A DNA stretch of 64,000 nucleotides from Chlorocebus sabaeus (GCF_047675955.1 NC_132915.1:45056526-45120525), one strand, 5' to 3'; positions 23,597 to 36,792 are shown, counted from the first letter of the stretch. The notes: a model not told the origin generated them from the sequence alone. Program-made: numbers and translations.

Positions 23597-25640
23597 CTCC
23601 AATGTGTATTTTTTAATCTGTTAATTGATCTTTTCTTTTTATGCCTCTGGATTTTTAGTTTTAGCAATCCTATCTTCATATCAATATTAAGTAATTTGCC
23701 TGCATTTTCTTCTAATATTTCTGTGGTTTCATTTTTTTTTACATATAGATTTATGGTCTATTTGAAATTTACTTTTGTATAAAATGTCAGGTGTAGATCA
23801 ACTTTTATATTTTTTTCCAAAAGGCCATCTGGTTATTTCACCACCATTTAGTCTGTCTTTTTCCCACTGCTTTGAATTCCTACCTTTATCACTGAAGTTT
23901 TTTTTGTGCCTAGATCTGTTTCTAGCTGTTTATTCTGTTCCATTGGTCTTTTTTTTTAAATGTACAAATAACATGATTTTTAAATTAGAGGTTTTTTTGT
24001 TTGTTTGTTTGTTTGTTTGTTGAGACAGAGTCTTGCTTTGTCATCCAAGCTAGAGTGCAGTGGCGCGATCTTGGGTTGTTGCAACCTCTGCTTTTCAGGT
24101 TCATGCAGTTCTCCTGCCTCAGCCTCCCAGGTAGCGAGGATTACAGGCCTGTGCCACCGTGCCTGGCTAATGGTTTTTTTGCATTTTTAGTAGTGACAGG
24201 GTTTCACCATATCGGCCAGGTTGGTCTCAAACTCCTGATCTCAGGTGATCCACCTGCCTTGGCCTCCCAAAGTGTTGGGATTACAGGGGTGAGCCACCGT
24301 GCCCAGCCTTAATTAGAGGTTTTGTTGGTGTTTCAATATGTGGTGGGGCTGTTCCCCTCTCATTCCTCTTCTTTTTCAGGGTTAAACTCAACTTGCCTAG
24401 CTCCAGAAAAAAACTGCTTTGTTTTTTAGTGGAATTGCACTATGTTTATCAATTTACTTAGGAATAATTGAATCTTTGTGATGAGTTAGGCTGTTGAAGT
24501 TTGAGGTATTATTTTGTGTCTTTCAGCTGTATTTAAAACCTTTCCTCATATAGATTTTTTACATTTCAGGCTAAATTGATTCCTAAATTATTCTATCTTT
24601 TTTATTATGGAATTCTAAATGGAGTTTTCTCTTCCGTTATCTTCTTTTTTGTTTATCTGTATATATTAAGGATATTGATATTTTAAATTGTAAAATATAC
24701 ATGACATATAATTTACCATTTTGATCCTTTTAAAGTATGTAGTTCAGTGGCATTAAGTATGTTCACAGTATTGCACAACCATCACCACTATTTAGCTCCT
24801 GAACTTTTCATCACTCCGAACAGAAACCCTGAACCCGTTAAGCAGTCACTCCTTGTTCCTTCTTCTCCTCAGCCCCTGGTGACCAAAAATGTATTTTCTG
24901 TGTCTACAAATTTTCCTAGTCTCTGTATTTTATATAAATGGAGTCATACAAATGTGGCCTTTTGTGTCTGGTTTCTTTCTTTTAGCATAATTTTTCAATT
25001 TTTGTTGTACCATGTATTAGTTCTCCATTCCTTTTTAAGGCTGAATAATATTCTGTTGTGTGGATATACCACATTTTGTTGATTCATTCATCCCCTGTTA
25101 GGCATTTCTGTTTTTTCCTACCTTTTGGCTATTGTGAATAATGTTGCTGTGAACAAAAAGCTGTTGATTTTTTTTGTGTGTTAATTTCATATATTTTAAC
25201 CTTATTGACTTTTTTTTTTGTTTGAATTCTGTCATTGGATCTTTTGGTATTTCTAGATTTATGATCACATGTTCTACAAGTAGAGATAGTTTTACTTCTT
25301 CTTTGCCAGTTCTTATGTCTCTACTTGCTTTTTGTTGCATAGTTGCACTGGCTAATAACACACCAAATACAATGTTAAATACTACTGGAGATAGTGGGTA
25401 TTCTTGCCTTGCTCTGCAACTTGGTAAGAATGCTTTAGGTTTTTCTCCATTATTAAGATACTGACTTTAGGATACAGTGTCTCTATCTCTACCTGTATCT
25501 ACGCGCACAATTTTTCTTGTAATTTTGTGTGTAATTTTTGTTGAAAACACTTCTGCCTGAGACACTGAGGTTCACTTTTATTTTCACTTACCCAAGTGTT
25601 GCTAGTTTGCCTCTTATATTTTCTAGGTTTTCTGTAACTT
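23597..25640 (-). mobile_element. Old L1 remnants, antisense, nested with an Alu
   Basis: Reverse-strand L1 ORF2 (23597-24690) interrupted by an Alu, then an L1 3'UTR signature again (cattttgatccttttaaagt, ttatataaatggagtcatac at 24690-25170) and more ORF2-like sequence (ctactggagatagtgggtat) to about 25640. At least two insertions of L1M age. Confidence 0.7.
23996..24310 (-). mobile_element. AluS-type, antisense, inserted in L1
   Basis: From (GTTT)n poly-T tail to ccaccgtgcccagcc. Target site duplication aattagaggtttt at 23983-23995 and 24311-24323. Confidence 0.9.
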
Positions 25641-26367
25641 TCTTTTTTTCCTCTAATTAAACAGATGAAATTGATTTTGAAGAGAATATGGAATTAACCT
25701 TTGTGATTTTCATTTGTTCCCCTCATCCTACTCCCAACTGCTGCAACTCTGCTGCTACCCCTGGCCATCTTTATTATGTTTCTAATTCTCACATCCCTTT
25801 ACTAACAATAGGACAGTTCCAGGATTTTATGGCTTCTCATACCTCTCCAGATAAAGTTAAGTTTCTTAGTGTAGCACATTAGGTACTCAGTCCTCTGTTA
25901 CCTGTGTACTTTCCAAATTTCCATCATTTCTCTCAGTTCTTCAGGTACTCTGAATTATTTCCATCCTTAGAGCATACTATGCTATTTTCTGGCTCTTTCT
26001 TTTCCACATGCAAGTCTTCCTGCTTTAATCTAGCTACAAGCCAAGTGTCAAGTTTTATTTTTCCTTAAAGTGTGCCTGCTTTAAGAGGGTTGTCGCACAT
26101 CCTCTTGCAAGCAGTCTGCATAGCTACTGCTTCTCAGAGTTTCTTGCTCCTTTTAGCACTCCCTGTGGGACACCACTTGCTTTACTAGTGGTCTTTGTGT
26201 GGAGTTCTGGGACATAGTCCCATTGATAAAATATGGCTGCCAAAGTTTGTTTTAGTGCCCTTTTGTATTCCTCTGGCAACCTGGAATGTCTCTATCATAG
26301 CATTATACCACACTAGCTGATTTACTTGTCCCTTTTCCGAGTATGTGTAATTTAGTAACTAATCAAT
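25641..26367 (+). other. Intron E-F segment, unassigned
   Basis: No clear repeat or exon. Less AT-rich than its neighbours; open frames are short and lack splice-site support. Confidence 0.5.
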
Positions 26368-26641
26368 GCAATTTTTTTTTTTTAATGGAGACAGGGTCTT
26401 ACACTGTCACCTAGGCTGGTCTCAAATTCCTGGACTAAAGAGATCCTCCCACCTTCACCCGCTTGAGTAGCAAGAACTATACACATACCACCGCACTTGG
26501 CTGATATTTTTTAATTTTTTGGTAGAGACAGGGTCTTACTCTGTTGCCCAGGTTGGTCCCAAACTCCTGCCCTCAAGCGATCCTCTCACTTTGGCCTCCA
26601 AAAGTGCTGGGATTATAGGTGTGAGCCCTTATGCCTGGCCC
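26368..26641 (-). mobile_element. Diverged Alu (J-like), antisense
   Basis: gagacagggtcttacactgt followed by a second gagacagggtcttactctgt and ending tgtgagcccttatgcctggc. The left part is shortened. Confidence 0.8.
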
Positions 26642-26693
26642 CAATAAATGTTTTTTGAATAATAAGTGAATAGTAAAGCAAATTGGGATCTGT

Positions 26694-26769
26694 TATCTTC
26701 GTCTTCTTTCTTCTTTCTTCTTTTCTTTTGTCTTTCTTCTTCCTTTTTTAATTTTTAATTTTATTTTAT
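26694..26769 (+). repeat. Pyrimidine microsatellite (TTC/TTTC)n
   Basis: cttcgtcttctttcttcttt followed by further TTC and T-rich sequence, joining the poly-T of the next Alu. Confidence 0.85.
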
Positions 26770-27064
26770 TATTTTTTTTTTTGACAGAGTCTTGCCCTGT
26801 TATCTAGCTGGAGTACAGTGGCATGATCATGGCTCACTGCAGCCTGAACCTCCTGGATTCAATTGATTCTCTGGCCTCAGCCTCCCAAGTAGCTGTAACT
26901 ATAGGTGTGCACTACCATTCCTGTCTAATTTTTAAAAAATATTTATTTGTGAGATGGGGTCTTGCTATGTTGCCCAGGATGGTCTCAAACTCCTGAGCTC
27001 AAGCAGCCCTCTCGCCTCAGCCTCCCAAACACGGGGATTACAGGCGTGAGCCATTGTGCCTTGC
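26770..27064 (-). mobile_element. AluJ-type, antisense
   Basis: gacagagtcttgccctgtta ... tacaggcgtgagccattgtg; diverged full dimer. Confidence 0.85.
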
Positions 27065-27867
27065 CCTTCTTGATTTTACTCTGTCTTTCAAGATTCCTTA
27101 CTGATTAGATTAAGATTTCATAGAGAGAGCCAGTTTATTTTCTAGTGATTAATTGTGGTTCCTACAGTTAAATTTCTTTTTATTTAAAATTAAGTTTTAG
27201 ATTGTAAGCACCTTGATTAGGCAAAAAGGAGCAGAGGGCTGCTGAGGCCCAGGTCACAATTAGTATTTCCTGTCACCACTGGAGATGCGCTGCGTACAGC
27301 TTTCTGTCATGAGGAGGTAAGACAGAAACTGAAATAAGTGAGTATCCCTGAGAGACAGTGCCTTCTCATGCAGTAAATGGTAGACCGTGCTATTCGTTAT
27401 ATCATTGACTGAACCAGTTGTTTATTTTGGTAAAAAGTAAAGTCTTTTTTACATCTAGGAACCCCTCTATTGACAGTGTCATTTCTGTTTAAAAGTAGGA
27501 ATGAAGAATTAGTGAGGAGTGGAGGAAGAGAAATTATACAGAGAAAGCATATTTTTCTTTTCTAAATTTGTGTATTTATGTGTAAGTCTATAGGAAATTC
27601 ATGAAACACTCTGAAATTTATGTGTTCTGCTTTACGTAAAGCTTCTATGTGAGAGGATTTAAAAATCAATGTGCACATTCAGATCTAAGCTGTTTGGCTC
27701 ACTGTTGCTCTATCTATCTTATTTAATATTTTGGCTGTTTTAGCACATGTATCTTTTGAAGAGGAAGAAGTGGTTGTCAGCAAAAGTTTGTTTTCTTTGC
27801 GTAAAGGGAAATTAATAAAATGCCTCTTTGTTTCATGATCAAATATATTGTTTGACCTCTTCCATAG
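27065..27867 (+). other. Intron E-F, 3' end
   Basis: About 800 bp with no repeat I recognise, leading to the cttccatag acceptor of exon F. Confidence 0.6.
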
Positions 27868-28372
27868 AAATTTCAAGAAATTGCTGAAAAAAATATGGAA
27901 AAATTGAACCATATTGAGAAGTCGCATGAACAGTTGGTTCTCGAAAATTCGCACTTCAAAAAACTGTTATCACAGACTCAAAGGGAACAGACATCCTTGC
28001 TGGCAGCCTGTGCATTGATGGCTGGTGCCTTATATCCCCTCTATAGCCGATCATGCGCCTTGTCTACACAGAGAGATTTTCTCCAGGAGCAGGTCAACAC
28101 CTTTGAGTTGTTCAAATTGGAAATTAGAACTCTAGCCCAGGCTTTGTCAACTGTAGAGGAAAAGAAGCAAGAGGAAGCCAAGATGAAAAAGAAAACATTC
28201 AAAGGATTGATACGTATATTTCGGAAAGTTGTTATTGCAATTTTGGCAGCAAACAGACTCAAGGTTTTGGGCCAATCATGTGCCTCTCTTTTTACCTGGA
28301 TGGAGAGTTTCAAAGAAGGCATAGGCATGTTAGTGTGCACAGGAGAGCCCAAAGACAAGCATAAATTTCCAA
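27868..28372 (+). CDS. CCDC171: CCDC171 internal exon F (large)
   Basis: The largest exon here, 505 bp (168 codons plus one base), with a cttccatag acceptor and a gtaaga donor. It opens with KFQEIAEKNMEKLNHIEK, a coil, followed by a markedly hydrophobic stretch (LLAACALMAGALYPLY at roughly residues 44-59), a Cys/Ser loop, then another coil (FELFKLEIRTLAQALSTVEE), a basic patch (KKKTFKGLIRIFRK) and a final helix with SCASLFTWMESF. It ends KHKFP plus one base, phase 1, which matches exon G. The hydrophobic segment is shorter than a typical transmembrane helix and lies between coils, so I read it as a packed helical domain, not a membrane anchor. Confidence 0.93.
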
Positions 28373-29110
28373 GTAAGATAATTTGTGCTTTTAAAAATAT
28401 AGGTTGCATGTAAGTGAAATATACAGTGTGACTATACCTGGCTATTATGGAAAAACTTTAAAAAAACATGTAATATGCCAAATAATATAACATAGTCTCC
28501 ATATGTATGTATATGTGTGTATGGATAAGTGAATATTTTGTATAAATTAGGCTGTGTTTTTTTGTTTTAAGCAGATTAGAATATAAGGTGACAAATATGT
28601 ATAATTTGAACTTTGTCTTGTTTTATATTTGAATCCTCTGCAGTAAAGCAAAGAGTTTACACAGTGATTTTTCGGTTGTGTCCATCAAAAACTGCCCTGT
28701 TTCAAATTATCAGTATGATTTATTTTCAGTTTCTATGAATAAGTATGAAATGGGTTAAAAATATATTGAAGAATTATATGAAAATGAGACAAATATAAAT
28801 TTTCCAGTTGTTTTTGAATGCTTAACTATTTTGAAGAAATGACTTGTTTTTATTTTTAAAAAGCAGACTATTAAGTAGTGTAAGTAAAACCAAAGAAAAT
28901 TTCTTTTTTCTGTTTTTTTGGTGTCATTTACAGTTATTTATAAATTAGGTCGAGCTAATCTAACATTTCTTAATAGATTTTTGCACAGTAGGCAATGTTC
29001 ACAATAGGGTTTGATCTGTTTCTTAAATAGCTGAACACTGCTATGAATTTTAAATATAGATTTTAATAAAGTTTTGTAGAATTTTACAATGGATTTTTTC
29101 AATTTTATAG
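28373..29110 (+). other. Intron F-G
   Basis: 738 bp AT-rich intron, no recognisable repeat. Confidence 0.7.
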
Positions 29111-29227
29111 AACATCAAAAGGAGCAGTTGCGTTGTTTACAAGCGCTTAATTGGCTCACCAGTTCTGACCTTCTTGCTGCAATAATCAGTTCTATGACTG
29201 AATTACAAGATGTCATTGGTAAAACAG
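29111..29227 (+). CDS. CCDC171: CCDC171 internal exon G
   Basis: A 117-bp exon with acceptor aattttatag and donor gtatgg. Two bases complete the lysine codon from exon F, then come HQKEQLRCLQALNWL to DVIGKT, and one leftover base, so it leaves in phase 1. The helix is amphipathic (LTSSDLLAAIISSMTEL). I recall ALSWL and SSMAEL in human; here they read ALNWL and SSMTEL. The next intron is at least 21 kb and contains both full-length L1 elements. Confidence 0.9.
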
Positions 29228-30205
29228 GTATGGTTCCTTCTTTTATGTCCTTGCAAAATACATTTAAGAACAAATGTCCAGAAATTCTTTATGGCACAAA
29301 TTCTAATAAACCATATAGGGAGAAAATAAATTTATTTTTATCTTTATTTTATTCAGTCATGGAGAGATTAATTCTGTACTTAATGATGTAAATTAATATA
29401 AATTTTGTCTTTATGGGGAAATGACTTTTCTTGGTGAATGTATCCAACTTATTTTTTTTTCTTTCTATCTGTTTTTCCTATGGAAAGCTCATCATTAGCT
29501 TTTTATTAAGTAATACTGGCAATGTTCTTTCATATGTTTTGGCCTTGTTTCACTTCTACTTGTGGCTGTAAATTTCATAAGCTTGAGTAATATGAGAGCC
29601 AGTAGAAAATTTTTCTCTCTCTTTTTGTGATTTTTTTTTTACTTTTTCTAGTGTATTTTAGATACAATTAATTCGGATAGTCTGCTCCTTCCCACCTGGT
29701 GTGGAACCACCTATTATCAGCGATTTACAAAGGTTTAAAATGCAAGTTTTTAAAAATGATTCAGATTGCATGATATTTTGTCTGACAGGTTCAATGAAAA
29801 CTAATTGGACTAATTATGGTCATTTCAGACACATTAGTTGTTAAAATTGTGTAATGGACTTGTTAAGGTTTGCCTGTTTAATGAAATGTAAGCCTGGATG
29901 TAATGATAATTTGGGATTTAATTCTTAGACATTTCCACTGTGCAAATATAGATCATACATTGTGATTTCAAATATCTAAACCTAGACTTTTGTAGTAGGA
30001 AACTTAAAGATTATTTTTAAGTTGTGGCCATTGATGTTGGTAAGCAATGTGCATATTTAATGTGTTGGCAGAACCTCAAGATACTGGGTTTGGAGTCTGA
30101 AATAAAATTCTAAACTAAATGTATTTTAAGAATTTTGGTATTATAACTTCAAAGCAGAACTGGACATTCTTGAAAGAGCTTAGAAATAGTTTTTAGATTT
30201 GGTTT
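29228..30205 (+). other. Intron G-H, 5' part
   Basis: About 980 bp of unassigned AT-rich intron before the sense L1 insertion. Confidence 0.6.
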
Positions 30206-31369
30206 AAGAAACAGGTGATTTGAGTGCTTCCAAGATGGCCAAATAGGAACAGCTCCAGTATGCAACTCTAGCAAGATCTATGCAGAAGATGGGTGATTTC
30301 TGGGTTTCCAACTGAGGTACTTTGTTCATCTCATTCAGACTGGTTGGACAGTGGGTACAGCCCACGGAGGGTGAGCTGAAGCAGGGCGGGGCATCACCTC
30401 ACCCGGGAAGTGCAAGGGGTCGGGGGATTTCCCTTTCCTAGCCAAGGGAAGCTGTGAGAGACTGTACTGGCAGGAACGGTACAATTCCGCTCAAATACTC
30501 CGCTTTTTCCACAATCTTCACAACTGGCAGGCCAGGAGATTCTCTCCAGTGCCTGGCTTGGTGGGTCCCATGCCCACGGAGCCCAGCAATCTAAGTAAGA
30601 TCCATTGACTTGAAATCCTTGCTGCTAGCGCAGCAGTCTGTGAATGACCTGGGATGCTGGAGCTTGGTGGGAGGAGGGGCGTCCACCATTGCTGAGGCTT
30701 GAGTAGGTGGTTTTATGCTCACAGTGTAAACAAAGCTGCCAGGAAGCGTGAACTGGGCGGAGCCCACCGCAGCTCACCAAGACTGACTGCCTCTGTAGAT
30801 TCCAGCTCTGTGGACATGGCATATCTGATCAAAAGGCAGCAGCCCTAGTCAGGGACTTATAGATAAAACCGTCATTTTCCTGGGACAAAGCCCCTGGGGG
30901 AAGGGGCAGCTGTGGGCACAGCTTCTGCAGACTTAAACGTCGCTGCCTGACAGCTCTGAAGAGAGCAGTGGTTCTCCCAGCACATTTGAGCTCTATAATG
31001 GGCAGACTGCCTCCTTAAGTGGGTCCATGACCACCGCGTAGCCTGACTGGGAGACACCTCCCAGTAGGAGCCGATGGACAACTCTTACAGGAGAACTCTG
31101 GCTGGCATCTGGCAGGTGCCCCTCTGGGACGATGCTTACAGAGGAAGGATAAGGCAGGAATTCTTGCTGTTTTATAGCCTCCACTGCTGATACCCAGGCA
31201 GACAGGGTCTGGACTGGACGTCTGGCAAACTCTACCAGATCTGAGATTGAGGTGCCCATTAGAAGGAAAATTAAACAGAAAGGAATAGCTTCAACATCAA
31301 CAAAAAGGACATCCACACCAAAACCCCATCCATAAGTCACCAACATCAAAGACCAAAGGTAGAGAAAAC

Positions 31370-32373
31370 CACAAAGGTGGAGAGAAACCAGAGCAGAAAG
31401 GCTGAAAATTCCCAAAACCAGAACACCTCTTCTCCTTCAAAAGATCACAACTCCTCGCCAGCAGGGGAACAAAATTGGATGGAGAATGACTTTGATGAGT
31501 TGACAGATGTAGGGTTCAGAAGATGAGTAATAACAAACTTCTTCGAGCTAAAGGAGAATGTTCTAACCCATTGCAAGGAAGCTAAAAATCTTGAAAAAAG
31601 GTTAAAGGAGTGCTAACTAGAATAACCAGTGTAGAGAAGAACATAAATGACCTGATGCAGTTGAAAAACACAGCATAAGAAATTCATGAAGCATACACAA
31701 GCTTCAATAGCCAATTCGATCAAGCGGAAGAAAGGATATCCATGATTGAAGATCAAATTAATGAAATAAAATGAGAAGACAAGATTAGAGAAAAAAGAGT
31801 AAAACAAATGAACAAAGCCTCCAAGAAATATGGGACTATGTGAAAAGACCAAATCTACGTTTGATTGGTGTACCTGAAAGTGATGAGGAGAGTGGAACGA
31901 ACTTAGAAAACACTCTTTAGGATATTATCCAGGAGAACTTCCCCAACCTAGCAAGGCAGACCAACATTCAAATTCAGGAAGTACAGAGAACACCACAAAG
32001 ATATTCCTTGAGAAGAGCAACCCCAAGACACATAATCGTCAGATTCACCAATGTTGAAGTAAAGGAAAAAATGTTAAGGGCAGCCAGAGAGAAAGGTTGG
32101 GTTACCCACAAAGGGAAGCCAATCAGACTAACACCGGATTTCTTGGCAGAAACCGTACAGCCAGAAGAGAGTGGGAGGCCAATGTTCAACATTCTTAAAG
32201 AAAAGAATTTTCAAATCAGAATTTCATATCCAGCCAAACTAAGCTTCTTAAATGAAGGAGAAATAAAATCCTTTACAGACATGCAAATACTGAGAGATTT
32301 TGTCACCAACAGGCCTGCCTTACAAGAGCTCCTGAAGGAAGCACTAAACATGGAAAAGAAGAACAGGTACTAG
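31370..32373 (+). pseudogene. L1 ORF1 remnant
   Basis: Corresponds to the L1 RNA-binding ORF1 protein. The coiled-coil half has several stop codons and frame breaks. The C-terminal half is still open from 32008: RHIIVRFTNVEVKEKMLRAA, HKGKPIRLTPDF and SFTDMQILRDFV match the RRM and C-terminal domain of L1 ORF1p. Not functional because the trimerising N-terminal half cannot be translated with it. Confidence 0.85.
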
Positions 32374-32463
32374 CCACTGCAAAAACATGCCAAATTGTAA
32401 AGACCATCGATGCTATGAAGCAAATGCATCAACTAACGGGCAAAATAACCAGTTAGCGTCATA

Positions 32464-35400
32464 ATGACAGGATCAAATTCACACATAACAATATTAACCT
32501 TAAACGTAAATGGGCTAAATGCCCCAAGTAAAAGACATAGACTGGCAAATTGGATAAAGAGTTAAGACCCATTGGTATGCTGTATTCAGGAGAACCATCT
32601 CATATGCAAAGACGCAGATAGGCTCAAAATAAAGGGATGGAGGAAGATCTACCAAGCAAATGGCAATCAAAAAAAGGCAGGGGTTGCTATTCTAGTCTCT
32701 GATAAAACAGACATTAAAGCAACAAAGATCAAAAGAGACAAAGAAGGCCATTGCATAATGGTAAAGGGATCAATTCAACAAGAGCTAACTATCCTAAATA
32801 TATATGCACCCAATACAGGAGCACCCAGATTCATAAAGCAAGTCCTTAGAGACCTACAAAGAGACTTAGACTCCCACACAATAATAATAGGAGACTTTAA
32901 CACTCCACTGTCAATATTAGACAGATCGAGACAGAAAATTAACAGGGATATCCAGGACTTGAACTCAGCTCTGGACCAAGCAGACCTAATAGACATCTAC
33001 AGAACTCTCCAGCTCAAATCAACAGAATATATTCTTCTCAGCACTGCATCACACTTATTCTAAAATTGACCACATAATTGGAAATAAAACACTCCTCAGC
33101 AACTGTAAAAGAACAGAAATCACAACAAACTGTCTCTCAAACCACAGTGCAATCAAATTAGAACTCAGGATTAAGAAACTCACTCAAAGCCGGGTGCGGT
33201 GGCTCAAGCCTGTAACCCCAGCACTTTGGGAGGCCGAGATGGGCGGATCATGAGGTCAGGAGATCAAGACCATCCTGGCGAACACGGTGAAACCCCGTCT
33301 CTACTAAATGCAAAAAACTAGCCAGGCGAGGTGGCGGGCACCTATAGTCCCAGCTACTCGGGAGGCTGAGTCAGAAGAATGGCGTAAACCCGGGAGGTGG
33401 AGCTTGCAGTGAGCTGAGATCTGGCCACTGCACTCCAGCCTGGGCGACGGAGCAAGACTCCGTCTCAAAAAAAAAAAAAAAAAAGAAACTCACTCAAAAT
33501 CGCACAACTATATGGAAACTGAACAACCGACTCCTGAATGACTACTGGGTAAATAACAAAATGAAGGCAGAAATAAAGATGTTCTTGGAAACCAATGAGA
33601 ACAAAGACATAGCGTACCAGAATCTGTGGGACACATTTAAGGAAGTAAGTAGAGGGAAATTTATAGCACTAAACACCCACAAGAGAAAGCAGGAAAGATC
33701 AAAATCAGTGCCCTAACATCACAATTAAAAGAACTAGAGAAGCAAGAGCAAACAAATTCAAAAGCTAGCAGAAGGCAAGAAATAACTAAGATCAGAGCAG
33801 AACTGAAGGAGATAGAGACACAAAAAAATCCTTCAAAAAATCAATGAATCCAGGAGCTGGTTTTTTGAAAAGATCAACAAAATAGACCACTAGCAAGACT
33901 AATAAGGAAGAAAAGAGAGAAGAATCAAATAGATGCAATAAAAAATGATAAAGGGAATATCACCACTGATCCCACACAAATACAAACTACCGTTGGATAA
34001 TACTATAAACACCTCTACAAAAATAAATTAGAAAATCTAGAACAAATGGATACATTCCTGGACACATACACCCTCCCAAGACTAAACCAGGAAGAAGGTG
34101 AATCTCTGAATAGATCAATAACAGGTTCTGAAATTGAGGCAATAATTGATAGCCTACCAACTGAAAAAAGCCCGGGACCAGATGGATTCACAACTGAATT
34201 CTACTAGATGTACAAAGAAGAGCTGGTACCATTCCTTCTGAAACCATTCTAATCAGTAGAAAAAGAGGGAATCCTCCCTAACTCATTTCATGAGGCCAGC
34301 ATCATCCTGATACCAAAGCCTGGCAGAGATACAACAAAAAAAGAGAATTTTAGACCAATATCCCTGATGAACATCAGTGCGAAAATCCTCAATAAAATAT
34401 TGGCAGACCGAATCCAGCAGCACATCAAAAAGCTTATCCACCACGATCAAGTCAGCTTCATCCCTAGGATGCAAGCCTGGTTCAACATAGGCAAATTAAT
34501 AAGCAAAATCCATCACATAAACAGAACCAAAGACAAAAACCACATGATTATCTCAATAGATGCAGAAAAGGCCTTCGACAAAATTCAGCAGCCTTTCATG
34601 CTAAAAACTCTCAATAAACTAGGTATCGATGGAATGTGTCTCATAATAATAAGAGCTATTTATGACAAACCCACAGCCAATATCATACTGAATGGGCAAA
34701 AACTGAAAGCATTCCCTTTGAAAAGCAGCACAAGACAAGGATACCCTCTCTCACCACTCTTATTCAACATAGCATTTTAAGTTCTGGCCAGGGCAATCAG
34801 GCAAGAAAAAGAAAGAGTATTCCGTTAGGAAGAGAGGAAGTCAAATTGCCTCTGTTTGCAGACGACATGACTGTATATTTAGAAAACCCCATCGTCTCAG
34901 CCAAAATCTCCTTAAGCTGAGAATCAACTTCAGCCAAGTCTCAGGTTACAAAATCAATGTGCAACAATCACAAGCATTCCTATACACCAATAACAGACAG
35001 AGAACCAAATCATGAGTGATCTCCTATGCACTTCCAGTTGCTAGAAGAGAATAAAATACCTAGGAATCCAACTTACAAGGGATGTGAAGGACCTCTTCAA
35101 GGAGAACTACAAACCACTGCTTAAGGAAGTAAAAGAGGACACAAACAAATGGAAAAACATTCCATGCTCATGGGTAGGAAGAATCAATATTGTGAAAATG
35201 ACCATACTGCCCAAAGTAATTTATAGATTCAGTGCTATCCACATCAAGCTGCCATTGACTTTCTTCACCGAATTGGGAAAAACTACTTTAAATTTCATAT
35301 GGAACCAACAAAAGCCCGCATAGCCAAGATGATCCTAAGGAAAAAGAACAAAGCTGGAGGCATCATGCTACTTGACTTCATACTACAAGACTACAGTAAT

Positions 35401-36564
35401 CAAAACAGCATGGTACTGGTACCAAAACAGATACATAGACCAATGGATCAGAACAGCGGCCTCAGAAATAACACCACACGTCTACAACCATCTGATCTTT
35501 GACAGGCCTGACAAAAACAAGCAATGGGGAAAGGATTCCGTATTTAATAAATGGTGCTGGGAAAACTGGCTAGCCATATGCAGAAAGCTGAAACCGGATC
35601 CCTTCCTTATACCTTACACAAAAATTTACTCAAGATGGACTAAAGACTTAAATGTAAGACCTAAAAGCCCTAAAAGAAAACCTAGGCCATAGCATTCGAG
35701 ACCTTGGCATGGGCAAAGACTTCATGACTAAAACACCAAAAGCAATGGCAACAAAAGCTAAAATAGACAAATGGGATCTAATTAAACCGAAGAGCTTCTG
35801 CAGAGCAGAAGAAACTATCATGAGAGTGAACAGGCAACCTACCGAATGGGAGAAAATTTTTTCAATTTATCCATCTGACAAAGGGCTAATATCCAGAATC
35901 TATGAAGAACTTAAACAAATTTACAAGAAAAAAACAACCCCATCAAAAAGTGGGTGAAGGATATGAACAGACACTTCTCAAAAGAAGACATTTATGCAAC
36001 CAACAAACATGAAAAACTGCTCATCATCACTGGTCATCAGAGAAATGCAAATCAAAACCACAATGAGTTACCATCTCATACCAGTTAGAATGGTGATCAT
36101 TAAAAAGTCAGGAAACAACAGATGCTGGACAGGATGTGGAGAAATAGAAATGCTTTGACACTGTTGGTGGGAGTGTAAATTAGTTCAACCATTGTGGAAG
36201 ACAGTGTGGCGATTCCTCAAGGATCTAGAACTAGAAATACCATTTGACCCAAGTAATTCTATTACTGGGTATATACCCAAAGGATCATAAGTCATGCTGC
36301 TATAAAGACACATGCACACATATGTTTATTGTGGCACCATTCACAATAGCAAAGACTTGGAACCAACCCTAATGTCCATCAATAATAGACTGGATAAAGA
36401 AAATGTTGCACATATACACCATGAAATACTATGCAGCCACAAAAAGGGATGAGTTCATGTCCTTTGCAGGATCATGGATGAAGCTGGAAACCATCATTCT
36501 GAGCAAACTATCACAAGGACAGAAAACCAAACAGCACATGTTCTCACTAATAAGTAGGAGTTGA
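32464..36564 (+). pseudogene. L1 ORF2 remnant, interrupted by AluY
   Basis: Homologous to L1 endonuclease-reverse transcriptase. The start and N-terminus are recognisable (ILTLNVNGLNAP) but a TAA replaces a Gln codon near codon 34 (ataaagagttaag), further stops and frameshifts follow, and an Alu interrupts it at 33189-33482. Open patches include the endonuclease (IIIGDFNTPLS) and reverse transcriptase thumb and palm pieces (ISIDAEKAFDKIQQPF). The RT motif region lies in a frame-broken stretch. Clearly dead. Confidence 0.9.
33189..33482 (+). mobile_element. AluY, the only Alu on the + strand
   Basis: gccgggtgcggtggctcaag to a poly-A of about 18. Perfect 16-bp target site duplication aagaaactcactcaaa at 33173-33188 and 33483-33498, lying inside L1 ORF2. 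Carries the same gatctggccactgcac and ccaggcgaggtggcgg variants as the young Alus at 13.7-14.3 kb. Confidence 0.94.
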
Positions 36565-36792
36565 ACAGTGAGAACACATGGACACAGGAAGGGGAACATC
36601 ACACACCAGGGCCTGTCAGGGGTGCGGACTGGGAGAGGGATAGCATTAGGAGAAATACCTAATGTAAATGATGAATTGATGGTGCAGCAAACCAACATGG
36701 CACATGTATACCTATATAACAAACCTGCACATTGTGCACATATACCCCAGAACTTAAAGTATATGTATATAAAGAAAAGAAACAGGTGATTT

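Larger units (their letters stand above)
30222..36776 (+). mobile_element. Full-length L1 (L1PA-type), sense to CCDC171, decayed
   Basis: Complete insertion bounded by a perfect 16-bp target site duplication, aagaaacaggtgattt, at 30206-30221 and 36777-36792. The 5' end (caagatggccaaatagga, acagctcc) keeps the YY1-type motif with one change. 5'UTR runs to about 31.4 kb, then an ORF1 remnant, an ORF2 remnant and a 3'UTR ending cagaacttaaagtatatg with a short A-rich tail. An AluY is inserted at 33189. Removing the Alu and one duplicated target leaves about 6.2 kb. Numerous stops and frameshifts make it incapable of autonomous movement. It is older than the antisense L1 at 38-44 kb and probably belongs to a mid-age L1PA subfamily. 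Confidence 0.93.

Noticed and set aside
24747..25464. Two + strand frames of about 100 codons
   Set aside because: They are antisense to L1 3'UTR/ORF2 remnants.
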